A stretch of DNA of 64,000 nucleotides from Pedobacter psychrophilus (lineage in GTDB: Bacteria; Bacteroidota; Bacteroidia; Sphingobacteriales; Sphingobacteriaceae), in assembly GCF_001652725.1 (NCBI RefSeq), contig NZ_LWHJ01000011.1:310001-374000 (forward strand), written 5' to 3'. Under the pieces are notes generated by a model that worked only from the letters and a program-made list of their open reading frames with translations, did no database searches and was not told the origin of the DNA. This document shows positions 25,603-35,645 of this stretch, piece after piece (within the stretch, counting starts at the first letter, position 1; every line of letters starts with the position of its first letter). The translations under genes were made by a program, and so were the position numbers.

Positions 25603-27795
25603 TTGAAAGATATACTTTTAATCACTCCGCCTTTTACGCAATTAAATACGCCTTATCCTGCAACGGCTTATTTAAAAGGTTTTTTAAATACAAAAAACAT
25701 CAGTTCTTTTCAGATGGATTTAGGAATGGAAGTGATATTAGAAATTTTTTCTAAGCAAGGATTGGTTAATGTGTTTGATTTTGCTGCGAATAAAAATCAA
25801 ATCATAACTGATAATGCCAAGCGTATCTATGCTTTAAAAGAAGATTATCTCCAAAATATTGATCAAGTTATTTCATTTTTACAGGGAAAAAACCAAACGT
25901 TTGCAAGACAAATTTGCATAGATGATTTTTTACCTCAAGCTTCTCGTTTCCAATCTTTGGATGATCTAGAATGGGCTTTTGGTAATATGGGAATTCAGGA
26001 TAAAGCGAAATATTTAGCTACTTTATTTTTAGAAGATATTTCTGATTTTATCATAGAATGTGTAGACTCAAATTTTGGCTTTAGCCGATATGCTGAACGT
26101 TTAGGCAGAAGCGCCAATGCATTTGATGAGTTATATTATGCGCTTTCTGATGATTTAAGCTATATCGATAAAATTACTTTAGAACTTTTGGATCAAACAA
26201 TACAAAAAGTAAATCCAAAGTTGATTTGTTTTTCCGTCCCGTTTCCTGGCAATTTATATAGCTCTTTTAGGTGCGCTCAACTCATCAAAAATAAATTTCC
26301 GGGTATAAAAACTGCAATGGGCGGTGGTTTTCCAAATACCGAATTAAGGAGTTTGAAAGATAAAAGAGTTTTCGAGTTTTTTGATTATATCACTTTGGAT
26401 GATGGAGAACTGCCAATTGAGTTGTTGTATACAAATATTACAACATCAAACGAAGAATATAAACTATATAAAAGAACTTTTTTGTTAGATAAGGGAAACG
26501 TTTTTTACAATAACCTATCGTTAAGAAAAGACTATCAACAAAAGGATTTAGGAACGCCAGATTATTCTGATTTACAACTAGCCAATTACATTTCAGTCAT
26601 TGAAATTGCAAATCCAATGCATAGTTTATGGAGCGACGGACGTTGGAATAAACTTACCATGGCGCATGGTTGCTATTGGGGGAAATGTACCTTTTGCGAT
26701 GTTTCTTTAGATTACATAAAATTGTATGAGCCTGTTGCAGCGAGTTTGCTGGTAGATAGGATGGAAGAAATAATTGCTCAAACTCATGAAAACGGATTTC
26801 ATTTTGTAGATGAAGCAGCTCCACCTGCTTTAATGAAAGCTTTAGCCATAGAAATCATCAAAAGAAAAGTAAAAGTTACATGGTGGACAAACATTCGCTT
26901 TGAAAAAAGTTTCACAAAAGATCTTTGCATTTTATTAAAAAATTCTGGTTGTATTGCAGTTTCTGGAGGCTTAGAAGTTGCATCTGATAGATTATTAGCA
27001 TTGATACAAAAAGGAGTAACCGTAGAGCAGGTCGCAAAAGTGACCAACCACTTTACTGAAACTGGGATTATGGTACATGCTTATTTGATGTATGGTTATC
27101 CTACCCAAACCATTCAAGAAACTGTTGATAGCCTAGAAATGGTGCGCCAAATGTTTGAGTTGGGGATATTGCAATCCGGATTTTGGCATCAATTTGCATT
27201 AACGGCTCATAGTCCAGTTGGCTTAAGTCCAGCGGAATATGGAATTATACCTGAACAAAAATCTATTTCTTTTGCCCATAATGATATTCAGTTTAAAGAT
27301 AAAACGGGTATAGATCATGATAAATTTAGTTTCGGTTTAAAAAAATCATTGTTTAATTATATGCATGGGATATGTTTTGATTTCCCGTTACAAGAATGGT
27401 TCGATTTCAAAATCCCTAAAACTACTGTTAAGCCAGACTTTATAAAAAAAGCTTTAGAATTTGATGTTACTTTTTCCGAGAAAGGAACTACAAGAATAAT
27501 TTGGTTAGGCAATAAACCAACGTCAAATGTGTTTACAAAATCTAAAAAAGGAAACTCCTGGGAAATGATGCAATTGGTTTTTCAGGATAGAAAAAATAGT
27601 TTCGAAATTTCTTTAGATAAGGATAATGGAAATTGGTTATTAAAAACGTTGGATAAAATTAATATCCATCAAAAAGAAACGCTATTATTTAATCAGCTTA
27701 AAGCCGATTACGAAACAACAAATGAAAATTTCGAGCTTTTTTGGTATTCTAAACCTATGAAAACTTTAAAAGAAAATGGATTGCTGGTTTTGTAA
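25603..27795 (+). CDS. B12-binding-type radical SAM protein with CX4CX2C cluster motif
   Basis: A 730-residue protein. The frame is closed by a TAA at 25588 and the first in-frame ATG is some 30 codons in, after the conserved LLITPPFTQLNTPYPAT, so the start is the TTG at 25603. The N-terminal part resembles a cobalamin-binding Rossmann domain (PKLICFSVPFPGNLYSS, GGGFPNTELRS). The radical SAM domain has C357-YWGK-C362-TF-C365, so the cluster motif is CX4CX2C instead of the usual CX3CX2C. GGLEVASDRLL and LMYGYPTQT are SAM-core motifs. There is a C-terminal extension of about 170 residues. The reaction and substrate are unknown. The gene is alone and converges on rodA. Confidence 0.82.
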   Translation: MKDILLITPPFTQLNTPYPATAYLKGFLNTKNISSFQMDLGMEVILEIFSKQGLVNVFDFAANKNQIITDNAKRIYALKEDYLQNIDQVISFLQGKNQTFARQICIDDFLPQASRFQSLDDLEWAFGNMGIQDKAKYLATLFLEDISDFIIECVDSNFGFSRYAERLGRSANAFDELYYALSDDLSYIDKITLELLDQTIQKVNPKLICFSVPFPGNLYSSFRCAQLIKNKFPGIKTAMGGGFPNTELRSLKDKRVFEFFDYITLDDGELPIELLYTNITTSNEEYKLYKRTFLLDKGNVFYNNLSLRKDYQQKDLGTPDYSDLQLANYISVIEIANPMHSLWSDGRWNKLTMAHGCYWGKCTFCDVSLDYIKLYEPVAASLLVDRMEEIIAQTHENGFHFVDEAAPPALMKALAIEIIKRKVKVTWWTNIRFEKSFTKDLCILLKNSGCIAVSGGLEVASDRLLALIQKGVTVEQVAKVTNHFTETGIMVHAYLMYGYPTQTIQETVDSLEMVRQMFELGILQSGFWHQFALTAHSPVGLSPAEYGIIPEQKSISFAHNDIQFKDKTGIDHDKFSFGLKKSLFNYMHGICFDFPLQEWFDFKIPKTTVKPDFIKKALEFDVTFSEKGTTRIIWLGNKPTSNVFTKSKKGNSWEMMQLVFQDRKNSFEISLDKDNGNWLLKTLDKINIHQKETLLFNQLKADYETTNENFELFWYSKPMKTLKENGLLVL

Positions 27796-27805
27796 TTAAA
27801 AAAAT

Positions 27806-29065
27806 TTAAGAAATTCCCATTCTATTCGAATCAAATTTTAAAAGCGTAAAAAGTAAAATCGTGAAGCTTAAAAGCGATGATCCGCCATAGCTTAAAAATG
27901 GAAGAGGAATCCCGATAACCGGCATTATCCCAATTGTCATAGCTATATTAACAAAAAAATGGCAAAAAATTATACAAGCAACGGCATAACCATAAACTCT
28001 CCCTAAAGATGATCTTTGCCTTTCGGCGAGATGGATAATTCGTAATAAAAGGAATACATAAAGACCAATTACCACAAAACTTCCAATAAAACCCCATTCC
28101 TCACCAACGGTACAAAAAATAAAATCAGTGCTTTGTTCTGGTACAAAATTAAATTTTGTTTGTGTTCCCTGTAAATATCCTTTACCAATTAAACCACCAG
28201 ATCCGATTGCAATTTTAGATTGATTTACGTTATAACCAACTCCTCTAAGATCATTTACCTTTCCTAAAATTAAATCTATTCTAACTTTTTGATGGGGTTT
28301 TAAAATGCTTGTGTATACAAAATCAACACTAAAAATAAAGAGGACCGAGAGTATAAGACCGGAGACAAAAACAGTAATTAAATTTCTATGCTTTCTGAAT
28401 TGATAAATTAGAAATGCAACTATTAAAACTAAACCAATAATGATGTAAAGCTTTGGATACAGCAATGTAAGTACAAATAATAAAACCATTAAAGCACCTC
28501 CAATTAAAAAATATGGAGATAAACCTTCACGATAGAGAACTAAAATGAGAGATATAAAGACCAATGCAGAGCCTGCATCTGGCTGCAAAACAATAAGCAA
28601 AACAGGAAGACCCAAAATTCCTAATGTGGGTAATAATGTTTTTGTGTCAGATAATTTTGTATTCATTACCCCTAAATGTCTGGCCAATAGTAAACTTGTT
28701 GCCCATTTTGCAAATTCTGAAGGTTGTAATCTAAAATTACCTATCGGGATCCAAGCTTGATTTCCTCCAACGTTTCTTCCCACAACCAATACTATTATCA
28801 ATAATAAAATGGTTATACCATAAAATATTGGGGCTAATGTTAAAAAGAATTTAGCATCTAACAATAAAACAATAATGGCGACAATTATTGCAACTATAAT
28901 GTAAATGAGTTGCTTGCCAGAATTACTAGAAATATTAATAAGTGCTTCATCCTCATTATATACTGCAGCATGGATATTAAACCAACCAATAGCTACTAAA
29001 CATAGGTATAAGAAAATGGTTATATAATCTACATTAAAGAAAAAACTTCTGTTTTGGTTGTTCAT
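27806..29065 (-). CDS. rodA: Rod shape-determining peptidoglycan glycosyltransferase RodA
   Basis: A 419-residue SEDS-family membrane protein with ten or more membrane segments. RLQPSEFAKWATSLLLARHLG, QPDAGSALVF and the C-terminal FLSYGGSSLLSFT are SEDS signatures, and the Asp of QPDAGS is the catalytic residue of these polymerases. RodA builds glycan strands for lateral wall growth together with PBP2. It follows mrdA by 3 bases and is the last gene of the elongation operon. Confidence 0.95.
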   Translation of the reverse strand: MNNQNRSFFFNVDYITIFLYLCLVAIGWFNIHAAVYNEDEALINISSNSGKQLIYIIVAIIVAIIVLLLDAKFFLTLAPIFYGITILLLIIVLVVGRNVGGNQAWIPIGNFRLQPSEFAKWATSLLLARHLGVMNTKLSDTKTLLPTLGILGLPVLLIVLQPDAGSALVFISLILVLYREGLSPYFLIGGALMVLLFVLTLLYPKLYIIIGLVLIVAFLIYQFRKHRNLITVFVSGLILSVLFIFSVDFVYTSILKPHQKVRIDLILGKVNDLRGVGYNVNQSKIAIGSGGLIGKGYLQGTQTKFNFVPEQSTDFIFCTVGEEWGFIGSFVVIGLYVFLLLRIIHLAERQRSSLGRVYGYAVACIIFCHFFVNIAMTIGIMPVIGIPLPFLSYGGSSLLSFTILLFTLLKFDSNRMGIS

Positions 29066-29068
29066 TCT

Positions 29069-30994
29069 TTAGTTAATTTTTGGTTTAATAAGGGGTACGG
29101 CATTAACTCTTTTCACCTCGCTTGCAGCAGTACTATCTTTTTTATTGGATGGTTTAAAATATAATTTCTTTTGTCCAGGTAAAAGGTTAGCGTTTAATAA
29201 TCTATCAGTATAATATTTTGGTCTGCTAATAGTGTCTTTCAAATATTTTTCGATCATTAAACTGGCAATTGGTGCACTCCAGGTTGCACCATATCCTGCA
29301 TTTTCTACTACTACTGCTATAGCAATTTTAGGGTTAATTCTTGGGGCAAAAGCTACAAAAACAGAGTGATTTTCTCCATGAGGATTTTGTACGGTTCCTG
29401 TTTTTCCACAAATTTCGATATCGTTAATTTTAGCGTTATATGCGGTTCCATTTGGTGCATTTACCACTCTACTCATTCCTTCTATAACTGCATCAAAATA
29501 TTTCCCTTGGATGCCAGCATCATTCTTTTTAGTATATTCTTCTTTAATTATTTTTTTATCACCCATAGCTTTAATCAAATGTGGCTTATAATAAAACCCA
29601 CGATTTGCTAATATTGCCATCACATTTGCCATTTGTAAAGGGGTAATTCCTAATTCTCCTTGTCCTATTGATAAGGACATATTATAGCTAGAAGTCCATT
29701 TGTCGTTTCTAAATCTTTTGGTATAATAATCTGCAGTTGGTATTAAACCTGGTCTTTCTGCTGGTAAATCAATATCCAAAACATCTCCAATTCCAAATTT
29801 TTTCACCATATTTCTCCACCTTGTATAAGCATTAATAGGTCTCAAACCAGTATGATCAATCATTCTGTTGTAAGTATTCCCATAATAAGTATTGCAAGAT
29901 TCTTCTATGGATTGCTCTAAATTTATGGTTCCATGGACGTGAGTACAACCCATCCATCCATTTCTGCCATATCTATAGCCACCTGGGCAATTAAAATAAG
30001 TTTTCGGATTTATGATTCCCAATTCTTGTGCTACCAAAGCATTGATTACTTTAAATATAGATCCGGGAGGATATTCTGCTTGTATTGGCCTGATAAACAT
30101 GGGTTTAAAAGGATTATTCAATAATTTCATGTAATTATTTCCCCTTTGGCGGCCAACCATCATGTTGGGATCATAACTTGGACTGCTAATAGACGCTAAA
30201 ATTTCTCCCGTAGAAGGTTCTATAGCCACTACACTTCCAATTTTATTTATCATTAGGCTTTCGCCGAACAATTGCAGCTCTTTATCTAATGATGATATTA
30301 GATTATCTCCAGCAACTGCGGTAGAATCATATTTTCCCTCAAAAAAACTTCCTTGTTCGCGGTTGTGTACATCAACCATAATGTTTTTAACACCTCGTTG
30401 TCCTCGCAATAAATCTTCATAAGATTTTTCTATACCTGTTTTACCTATATAATCTCCCTGACCATAAAAATCATCGTATTTTTCAATTTCTTTTTCATTT
30501 ACCTCACCAATATATCCTAAAAATTGTGCTGCAGTAGAATCTGGATAAAACCTAACCGATCTGTTTTGAACGTAAAAGCCATGATATTCAAATAATTTTT
30601 CTTGAAAGGCAGCATAAGTTAAAGCCGATAGCTGTTTTTGAAAAATGGAGGCTTTATATGGAGAATAGTTTTTTGCTTTTTTAAAAGCTTTATCAAAATC
30701 TTGCTTAGAAATTTTTATCAAATTACAAAACTCTAAAGTATCCATTTCTTCTACCTGGCCGGGGATAACCATTAGATCGTAAACGGGTTCATTTTGTACC
30801 AATACCTTCCCATGTCTATCTAAAATAACACCTCTGGCAGGATAAATAATTAGTTTACGTAATACATTATTATCAGCGGAAAGCTTATAACGATCGTCTA
30901 CAACTTGGATATAATATAGCCTGCCCAATAATACAAGGGCAACAAAAATGAATATTCCTTGGATGATATACCTGCGCTTAAAAAAACTGTTCAT
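29069..30994 (-). CDS. mrdA: Penicillin-binding protein 2 (elongation transpeptidase)
   Basis: A 641-residue class B penicillin-binding protein with an N-terminal membrane anchor (about 9-27), a pedestal/dimerisation domain with PARGVILDRHGKVLVQN, and a C-terminal transpeptidase. The active-site motifs are PPGSIFKV (SxxK), ESCNTYY (SxN) and CGKTGT (KTG). It is the partner of RodA, and the gene order mreC-mreD-mrdA-rodA supports this. It overlaps mreD by 4 bases. The C-terminal tail beyond residue 600 is lysine-rich. Confidence 0.95.
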   Translation of the reverse strand: MNSFFKRRYIIQGIFIFVALVLLGRLYYIQVVDDRYKLSADNNVLRKLIIYPARGVILDRHGKVLVQNEPVYDLMVIPGQVEEMDTLEFCNLIKISKQDFDKAFKKAKNYSPYKASIFQKQLSALTYAAFQEKLFEYHGFYVQNRSVRFYPDSTAAQFLGYIGEVNEKEIEKYDDFYGQGDYIGKTGIEKSYEDLLRGQRGVKNIMVDVHNREQGSFFEGKYDSTAVAGDNLISSLDKELQLFGESLMINKIGSVVAIEPSTGEILASISSPSYDPNMMVGRQRGNNYMKLLNNPFKPMFIRPIQAEYPPGSIFKVINALVAQELGIINPKTYFNCPGGYRYGRNGWMGCTHVHGTINLEQSIEESCNTYYGNTYNRMIDHTGLRPINAYTRWRNMVKKFGIGDVLDIDLPAERPGLIPTADYYTKRFRNDKWTSSYNMSLSIGQGELGITPLQMANVMAILANRGFYYKPHLIKAMGDKKIIKEEYTKKNDAGIQGKYFDAVIEGMSRVVNAPNGTAYNAKINDIEICGKTGTVQNPHGENHSVFVAFAPRINPKIAIAVVVENAGYGATWSAPIASLMIEKYLKDTISRPKYYTDRLLNANLLPGQKKLYFKPSNKKDSTAASEVKRVNAVPLIKPKIN

Positions 30995-31506
30995 TTACGC
31001 TCCTTTTTTCTAAAGAATATTAATTCGGCAATAAAAATTAAGATCAATGTAAATAATGAACTGATAAATACCCTACTTAGTGTATTAATTATTTCTGAAA
31101 ATTTAAAAACCTCAAAAGTTAAAAGAAAGAAATGATGTATTAACGTGAGAATAAGGGCATAAAAGAAAAACCATCTAAAACCCATAATTGCTAAAGTTGG
31201 TTCTGGGTCACTATCATAGTTATCTTCTTGTACCGTTACTCTAATAATTACTGTCCTAAAAAAAGCTAAAATAACACAGGCAGTTGCATGTAAACCTAAG
31301 GTATCACTAAATAAATCAACAGAAATTCCTATTAGGAAGGCAAGTGTAAAGAGTAACCAATTTGGTGTTTCAAAAGGTAATAAAAGAACGAATAAAATAT
31401 AAAGATATGGTACGTTAAGACCATAAATTACCATGTTTTTTAATAGAAATACTTGTAGTGCTACAAGTAATATAAAACGAAGAGCATTAGTTAATATCTT
31501 AATCAT
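30991..31506 (-). CDS. mreD: Rod shape-determining protein MreD
   Basis: A 171-residue polytopic membrane protein with five or six hydrophobic segments and FLIGISVDLFSDTLGLHATACVI-type MreD core, of which GISVDLFSDTLG is diagnostic. It overlaps mreC by 8 bases and mrdA by 4. MreD helps to position the elongation complex at the inner membrane. Confidence 0.88.
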   Translation of the reverse strand: MIKILTNALRFILLVALQVFLLKNMVIYGLNVPYLYILFVLLLPFETPNWLLFTLAFLIGISVDLFSDTLGLHATACVILAFFRTVIIRVTVQEDNYDSDPEPTLAIMGFRWFFFYALILTLIHHFFLLTFEVFKFSEIINTLSRVFISSLFTLILIFIAELIFFRKKERK

Positions 31507-32338
31507 TTACACTCTCCTTATTTGCATCTTCTAAGGTTTCTTGTTCTGTTTGATAATTATTTTTAATTACATAAACATATTCAATGGCGTAAAAATTAGT
31601 AGAAAGTTTAACTGAAATATCTAAAAAACTTCCTCCACCCTTTACACCGGCTTTATCTACTATTCCTATTAAAACACCTTTAGGGAAAATAACTCCTAAT
31701 CCAGATGTTACTACCCTAGCTTTTGGCTTTAAATTAAGTTGATTGGGAATATCTGTTAAAGTAACATAATTTGGGTCTTTACCCTCCCAAATTAAAGGTC
31801 CAAAATAAGGAGAACCTTCAATAGATGATGTAATACGGGTGTCTTCATGAAGTATGGATTGAATAGAGGAAAAATTTTTTGTAACATTCCAAACAATACC
31901 CACTATCCCGTTTGGACCAATTACGCCCATTCCTTTTTTAATACCAGCCTTGCTTCCTCTATTGATCGTTAAATAATTGTTTCTTGAGGTGATGCTTTTA
32001 TTAACTACTTCAGATAAAATATATTCGTATTTTACTTTATTAATTGTATCAGTTACTATTTTAGTAACAATGCTATCGTTTAAAAAAGAAGATTTAAGCT
32101 GATTGTGCAGAGAAATATTTTCTTTCGCCAAGCTATCATTAACTAAATTAAGGTTTAGATACTTATTTACGATATTTACTTTCTGATAAATACCTCCAAT
32201 TATTTCATTAGAGCTATTATAAACACTCGCCTTTTGAAAATCATTATTTTTTATTAATAAGGTAATGGAAATCACCAGATAGATAATTAAAAAAAAGAAT
32301 GCATTAAACCTGCTTATGAACCTCCAAAGATTTATCAT
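31499..32338 (-). CDS. mreC: Rod shape-determining protein MreC
   Basis: A 279-residue protein with an N-terminal membrane segment (about 13-30), a coiled coil (about 60-88) and the periplasmic MreC beta-domain: NRGSKAGIKKGMGVIGPNG, VWNVTKNFSSIQSILHEDTRI, VVTSGLG and FPKGVLIGIV are family motifs. It is the first gene of the elongation operon in this window. mreB is normally found directly upstream; here the upstream neighbour is an antiporter gene on the same strand, after 237 bases. Confidence 0.93.
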   Translation of the reverse strand: MINLWRFISRFNAFFFLIIYLVISITLLIKNNDFQKASVYNSSNEIIGGIYQKVNIVNKYLNLNLVNDSLAKENISLHNQLKSSFLNDSIVTKIVTDTINKVKYEYILSEVVNKSITSRNNYLTINRGSKAGIKKGMGVIGPNGIVGIVWNVTKNFSSIQSILHEDTRITSSIEGSPYFGPLIWEGKDPNYVTLTDIPNQLNLKPKARVVTSGLGVIFPKGVLIGIVDKAGVKGGGSFLDISVKLSTNFYAIEYVYVIKNNYQTEQETLEDANKESVND

Positions 32339-32575
32339 CCCTTATATGAAAAATTTGAGGATTTAATAACATTAAAAGTACTATCATTTCTAAAAAAAAA
32401 TTGATTTTTTACAACTAAGATTTGATTTTTAGAAAGTAGAAAAGTGAACTTCATTTAGTGTGCAATGCTTATTTTATTGAAAATAAAAGCAATTTTTAAT
32501 GACTTCAAAGATATAGAAAATAGCTAACAAAGTAAATTTAGCATTCGTTAAATAAAATCGATAATCTGAAAAAAA

Positions 32576-33763
32576 TTATTTTCTTTCAATAACTTCTTCT
32601 TTTTTAGCACCTAGCAAACCTAAACTCATAATGATACTTGTAGACAGGATAATTAAAAATAACAAACCTGTTTCAACACCATTTATTCTCATCTCTTTAG
32701 GTAAATTATAAAATAATAAAATGCTGATTAATCCTCTTGGAGTAATAAAAACAGAAGGAGTTAAAGGTGTTTTTGCAATAAATTTTAAATAAAGTAAACG
32801 TATTAAATACATAGCTACTAATATGAGGAGGCCATATTGTACCAAAGTAAAATCTTTAAACTGGTCTATTATTATTGTAAAGCCAAATATTACAAAGAAA
32901 AACGTACGTATAATAAATGCACTTTCCGCAGATAGTTGATGCAACTGAACCAAATCTTTAGAAAGATTTGGATAAATAAAATATTTTCTAAAAAACGGTA
33001 TTCCAATTTCATCTGCATTATTTAAAAATAGTCCAAACGCTAAAACAATGATTAATGCAGACAAATGGAAACTTTGCCCAATGGCATAAACCAAAACTAA
33101 AATAGATATAATCAAGAAAAATTTGATGTGATGGCTTATTCTACCAATTAAATAAAGTAACAATAAGCAAGAAATGGTTGCAAAAAGAATGATCAATATT
33201 AACTCTATACCTAAATTGGTAAAAGCAGCTACATTATAAGAATCATTACTGATTGCAAAGTTGAAAAGTATTATACCAGCAATATCCGAAAAAGAAGACT
33301 CGTAAATCACAAATTCTCGTTGCAATTTATTAATGCCACTTACCGAAGGAATAGCAATAGCAGAACTAATTATACTGAAAGGTATTGCGTTAATAAAACA
33401 AAGATAATAGGAATAAGAGGTAAGCTCATGAAGGATAAAAGTAATAGCGGCTACGGTCACTAGTAAGATAACAAGAGCAGCAAAAAATGCTTTTTTGATT
33501 AATTTGTTTTTATCGCTATCGTATTTTAAATCTAGTGCACCTTCAAAAACAATTAATATCAATCCTACTGTACCTAATGTTGGTAATATTTTTAAAAAAT
33601 CAAATGTTTCTATGTTAAAATAAGTAACAACTTGTTTAAGACCGATCCCTAAAAAAAGCAATAGTAAAACAGAAGGAATTTTAGTTTTCTTAGAAATCAT
33701 ATCAAACAGGTAAGAGAAAATTACCAGTCCGCAAAGAAGTATTAAAATGGTATATGTAGTCAT
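32576..33763 (-). CDS. Cation:proton antiporter
   Basis: A 395-residue membrane protein with about twelve segments. FEGALDLKYD and the SSAIAIPSVSGINKLQREF... SSFSDIAGIILF region match CPA-family (monovalent cation/proton) exchangers; the Asp in SFSDIAG is in the expected ion-binding place. TPRGLISILLFY near the C-terminus is also typical. The exchanged ion (Na+ or K+) cannot be read. It is probably transcribed alone from the 293-base gap at 33764-34056. Confidence 0.88.
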   Translation of the reverse strand: MTTYTILILLCGLVIFSYLFDMISKKTKIPSVLLLLFLGIGLKQVVTYFNIETFDFLKILPTLGTVGLILIVFEGALDLKYDSDKNKLIKKAFFAALVILLVTVAAITFILHELTSYSYYLCFINAIPFSIISSAIAIPSVSGINKLQREFVIYESSFSDIAGIILFNFAISNDSYNVAAFTNLGIELILIILFATISCLLLLYLIGRISHHIKFFLIISILVLVYAIGQSFHLSALIIVLAFGLFLNNADEIGIPFFRKYFIYPNLSKDLVQLHQLSAESAFIIRTFFFVIFGFTIIIDQFKDFTLVQYGLLILVAMYLIRLLYLKFIAKTPLTPSVFITPRGLISILLFYNLPKEMRINGVETGLLFLIILSTSIIMSLGLLGAKKEEVIERK

Positions 33764-34056
33764 AAAATTGTTTCTACTGCAATCGCTAAGATAAATGAAT
33801 TTTAGGATTATAAAACTTATAAATATTATGGAATTAATCTATTATTAATCAATTACTTATGATTTTGAAAAGTGCCTTAATATAATTTTCTTAAATTTGT
33901 AGCCATTCGGTCAATCTATCAGCAATAATCGCTTCTAATTGTTAATCAAGTTTTTATGATAAAATTATGTTTAGCTGTCGAGTCACAAAGATTCCTTTTA
34001 GTTGATTTTTAAATTGAAATAATATGAGGATTGATATCTGATATAAAAAAATAAAA

Positions 34057-34485
34057 ATGGAGTTTAAGATTATAAATAAAGAAACTGGAGAGGATAAAGA
34101 ATTTACAAATGATGCAATTGCATCATTTTTAGAAATTCATTTAGGGCGATTTGGTGATAAAAAGGAAGATATTTTAAAATGTTTGGACTACGTATTTAAG
34201 AAATGCGGAAATATAACTCTTGGAATTGAGAACAGCCAAATTATTGGAGCAGTTGTAGTAAACGAAACAGGAATGGACGGTTATATTCCGGAGAATATCT
34301 TAGTTTACATTGCGGTTCATGAAAACCAAAGAGGAAAAGGAATGGGTGGCAAGCTGATGAAAAAAGCCATAGATAATGCCAATGGGAGCATTTCTTTACA
34401 TGTAGAGCCGGATAATCCTGCGAAAAAACTATACGAGCGTTTAGGTTTTACCAACAAATACCTAGAAATGCGTTTGCAAAGATGA
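34057..34485 (+). CDS. GNAT acetyltransferase, first gene of the racemase operon
   Basis: A 142-residue GNAT domain with ENQRGKGMGGKLMKKAI (acetyl-CoA loop, about 91-107) and the C-terminal AKKLYERLGFTNKYLEMRL. Its stop overlaps the amidohydrolase start (ATGA, 4 bases), so coupling is tight. It would acetylate an amino group on an amino acid or small peptide. Combination with an M20 deacylase and two PLP racemases suggests acetylated amino acids as intermediates, which is an inference from gene order. Confidence 0.85.
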   Translation: MEFKIINKETGEDKEFTNDAIASFLEIHLGRFGDKKEDILKCLDYVFKKCGNITLGIENSQIIGAVVVNETGMDGYIPENILVYIAVHENQRGKGMGGKLMKKAIDNANGSISLHVEPDNPAKKLYERLGFTNKYLEMRLQR

Positions 34486-35627
34486 ATTCTGTAGTAGAAA
34501 ATTTAAAGTTTATAAGGCAATACCTTCATCAACATCCAGAATTATCTGGTTGTGAGAAAGAAACTGCTGCCTTTATTTTAGAAAAATGCATTCATTTAAA
34601 TACTTCTAAGATTATTAAAAACATAGGAGGATACGGTTTTTTGGTAGTTTTTGATAGCAACATTACTGGAGATTCACTTTTGTTTAGAGCCGAATTAGAT
34701 GGACTGCCTATTCAAGAATGCTCAAATTTACTGTATAAATCAATTTACAGTAACAAAGGACATCAATGTGGGCATGATGGACACATGACTATTTTATTTG
34801 GGCTAGCTCAATATTTATCAAAACATCCAATTTTAAAAGGAAAAGTAAGTCTTCTTTTTCAACCTTCAGAAGAAAATGGAAAAGGGGCTAGGAGTATAAT
34901 TGAGGATGAAAAATTTTCAAGGCTCCATTTTGACGAGGTTTTTGCATTACATAATCTCCCTGGATTTGAAAAACATGCAATAATTGTCAAAGAAAATGCC
35001 TTTACAGCTGCCGTTAAAAGTATGGCGATAAGATTAGAAGGAAAAACTTCTCATGCCGCTGAGCCAGAAAACGGTATTAATCCAGCTTTGGCTGTCGCCG
35101 ATATTTTGCAAATAGTGGAAGCATTAAACTTTAACCAACCTCATCATCAGGATTTTAAATTAGCAACTTTAATACATGTTAATATTGGAAGCTTGGCTTA
35201 TGGCGTTTCTGCTTGCGATGCAGAAATCCATTACACCATTAGGAGTTGGAGTGATGAAAATCTAGAAAATCTGGAATCCGAAATAATCAAAATACTAAAT
35301 GAAGTTGCTGCAAATTATCGGCTTAAAGCCAAATACCATTTTTTAGAACATTTTTATGCAAATATGAATGATAAAGATAGCGTAGACGTAGTTAGAAAAG
35401 CTGCAAAAACTCAAAATCTAACTATTATAGAAAATGATTTTCCTTTTAAATGGGGTGAGGATTTTGGTTTTTTTACAAAAAAATATAAAGGTTGTTTGTT
35501 TGGTTTAGGATCTGGAAAAGACCAACCTGCCTTGCATAATCCTGATTATGATTTTCCGGATGAAATTTTAGAAACTGGAATTAATATTTTTAAAAGTATA
35601 ATTAAGGAGAGATTAAACATAAGCTAA
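34482..35627 (+). CDS. M20 family amidohydrolase (N-acyl amino acid / peptide deacylase)
   Basis: A 381-residue M20D-type metallohydrolase. QYLHQHPELSGCEKETA, FRAELDGLPIQE, the metal motif HQCGHDGHM (Cys and two His), QPSEENGKGA (Glu pair), and KTSHAAEPENGINPA in the dimerisation domain are all present. Family members are hippurate, indole-3-acetyl-amino acid or N-acetyl-amino acid hydrolases. It overlaps GNAT by 4 bases and precedes alanine racemase by 18. The substrate is probably an N-acyl amino acid, not confirmed. Confidence 0.9.
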   Translation: MNSVVENLKFIRQYLHQHPELSGCEKETAAFILEKCIHLNTSKIIKNIGGYGFLVVFDSNITGDSLLFRAELDGLPIQECSNLLYKSIYSNKGHQCGHDGHMTILFGLAQYLSKHPILKGKVSLLFQPSEENGKGARSIIEDEKFSRLHFDEVFALHNLPGFEKHAIIVKENAFTAAVKSMAIRLEGKTSHAAEPENGINPALAVADILQIVEALNFNQPHHQDFKLATLIHVNIGSLAYGVSACDAEIHYTIRSWSDENLENLESEIIKILNEVAANYRLKAKYHFLEHFYANMNDKDSVDVVRKAAKTQNLTIIENDFPFKWGEDFGFFTKKYKGCLFGLGSGKDQPALHNPDYDFPDEILETGINIFKSIIKERLNIS

Positions 35628-35645
35628 CTGCAAAAAAACAATTAA

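Noticed and set aside
32516-32523. TATCTTTG -7-type box upstream of mreC
   Set aside because: It lies about 180 bases from the start and the TTTG candidate upstream is spaced 14 bases, not 19; too weak to list as a promoter.
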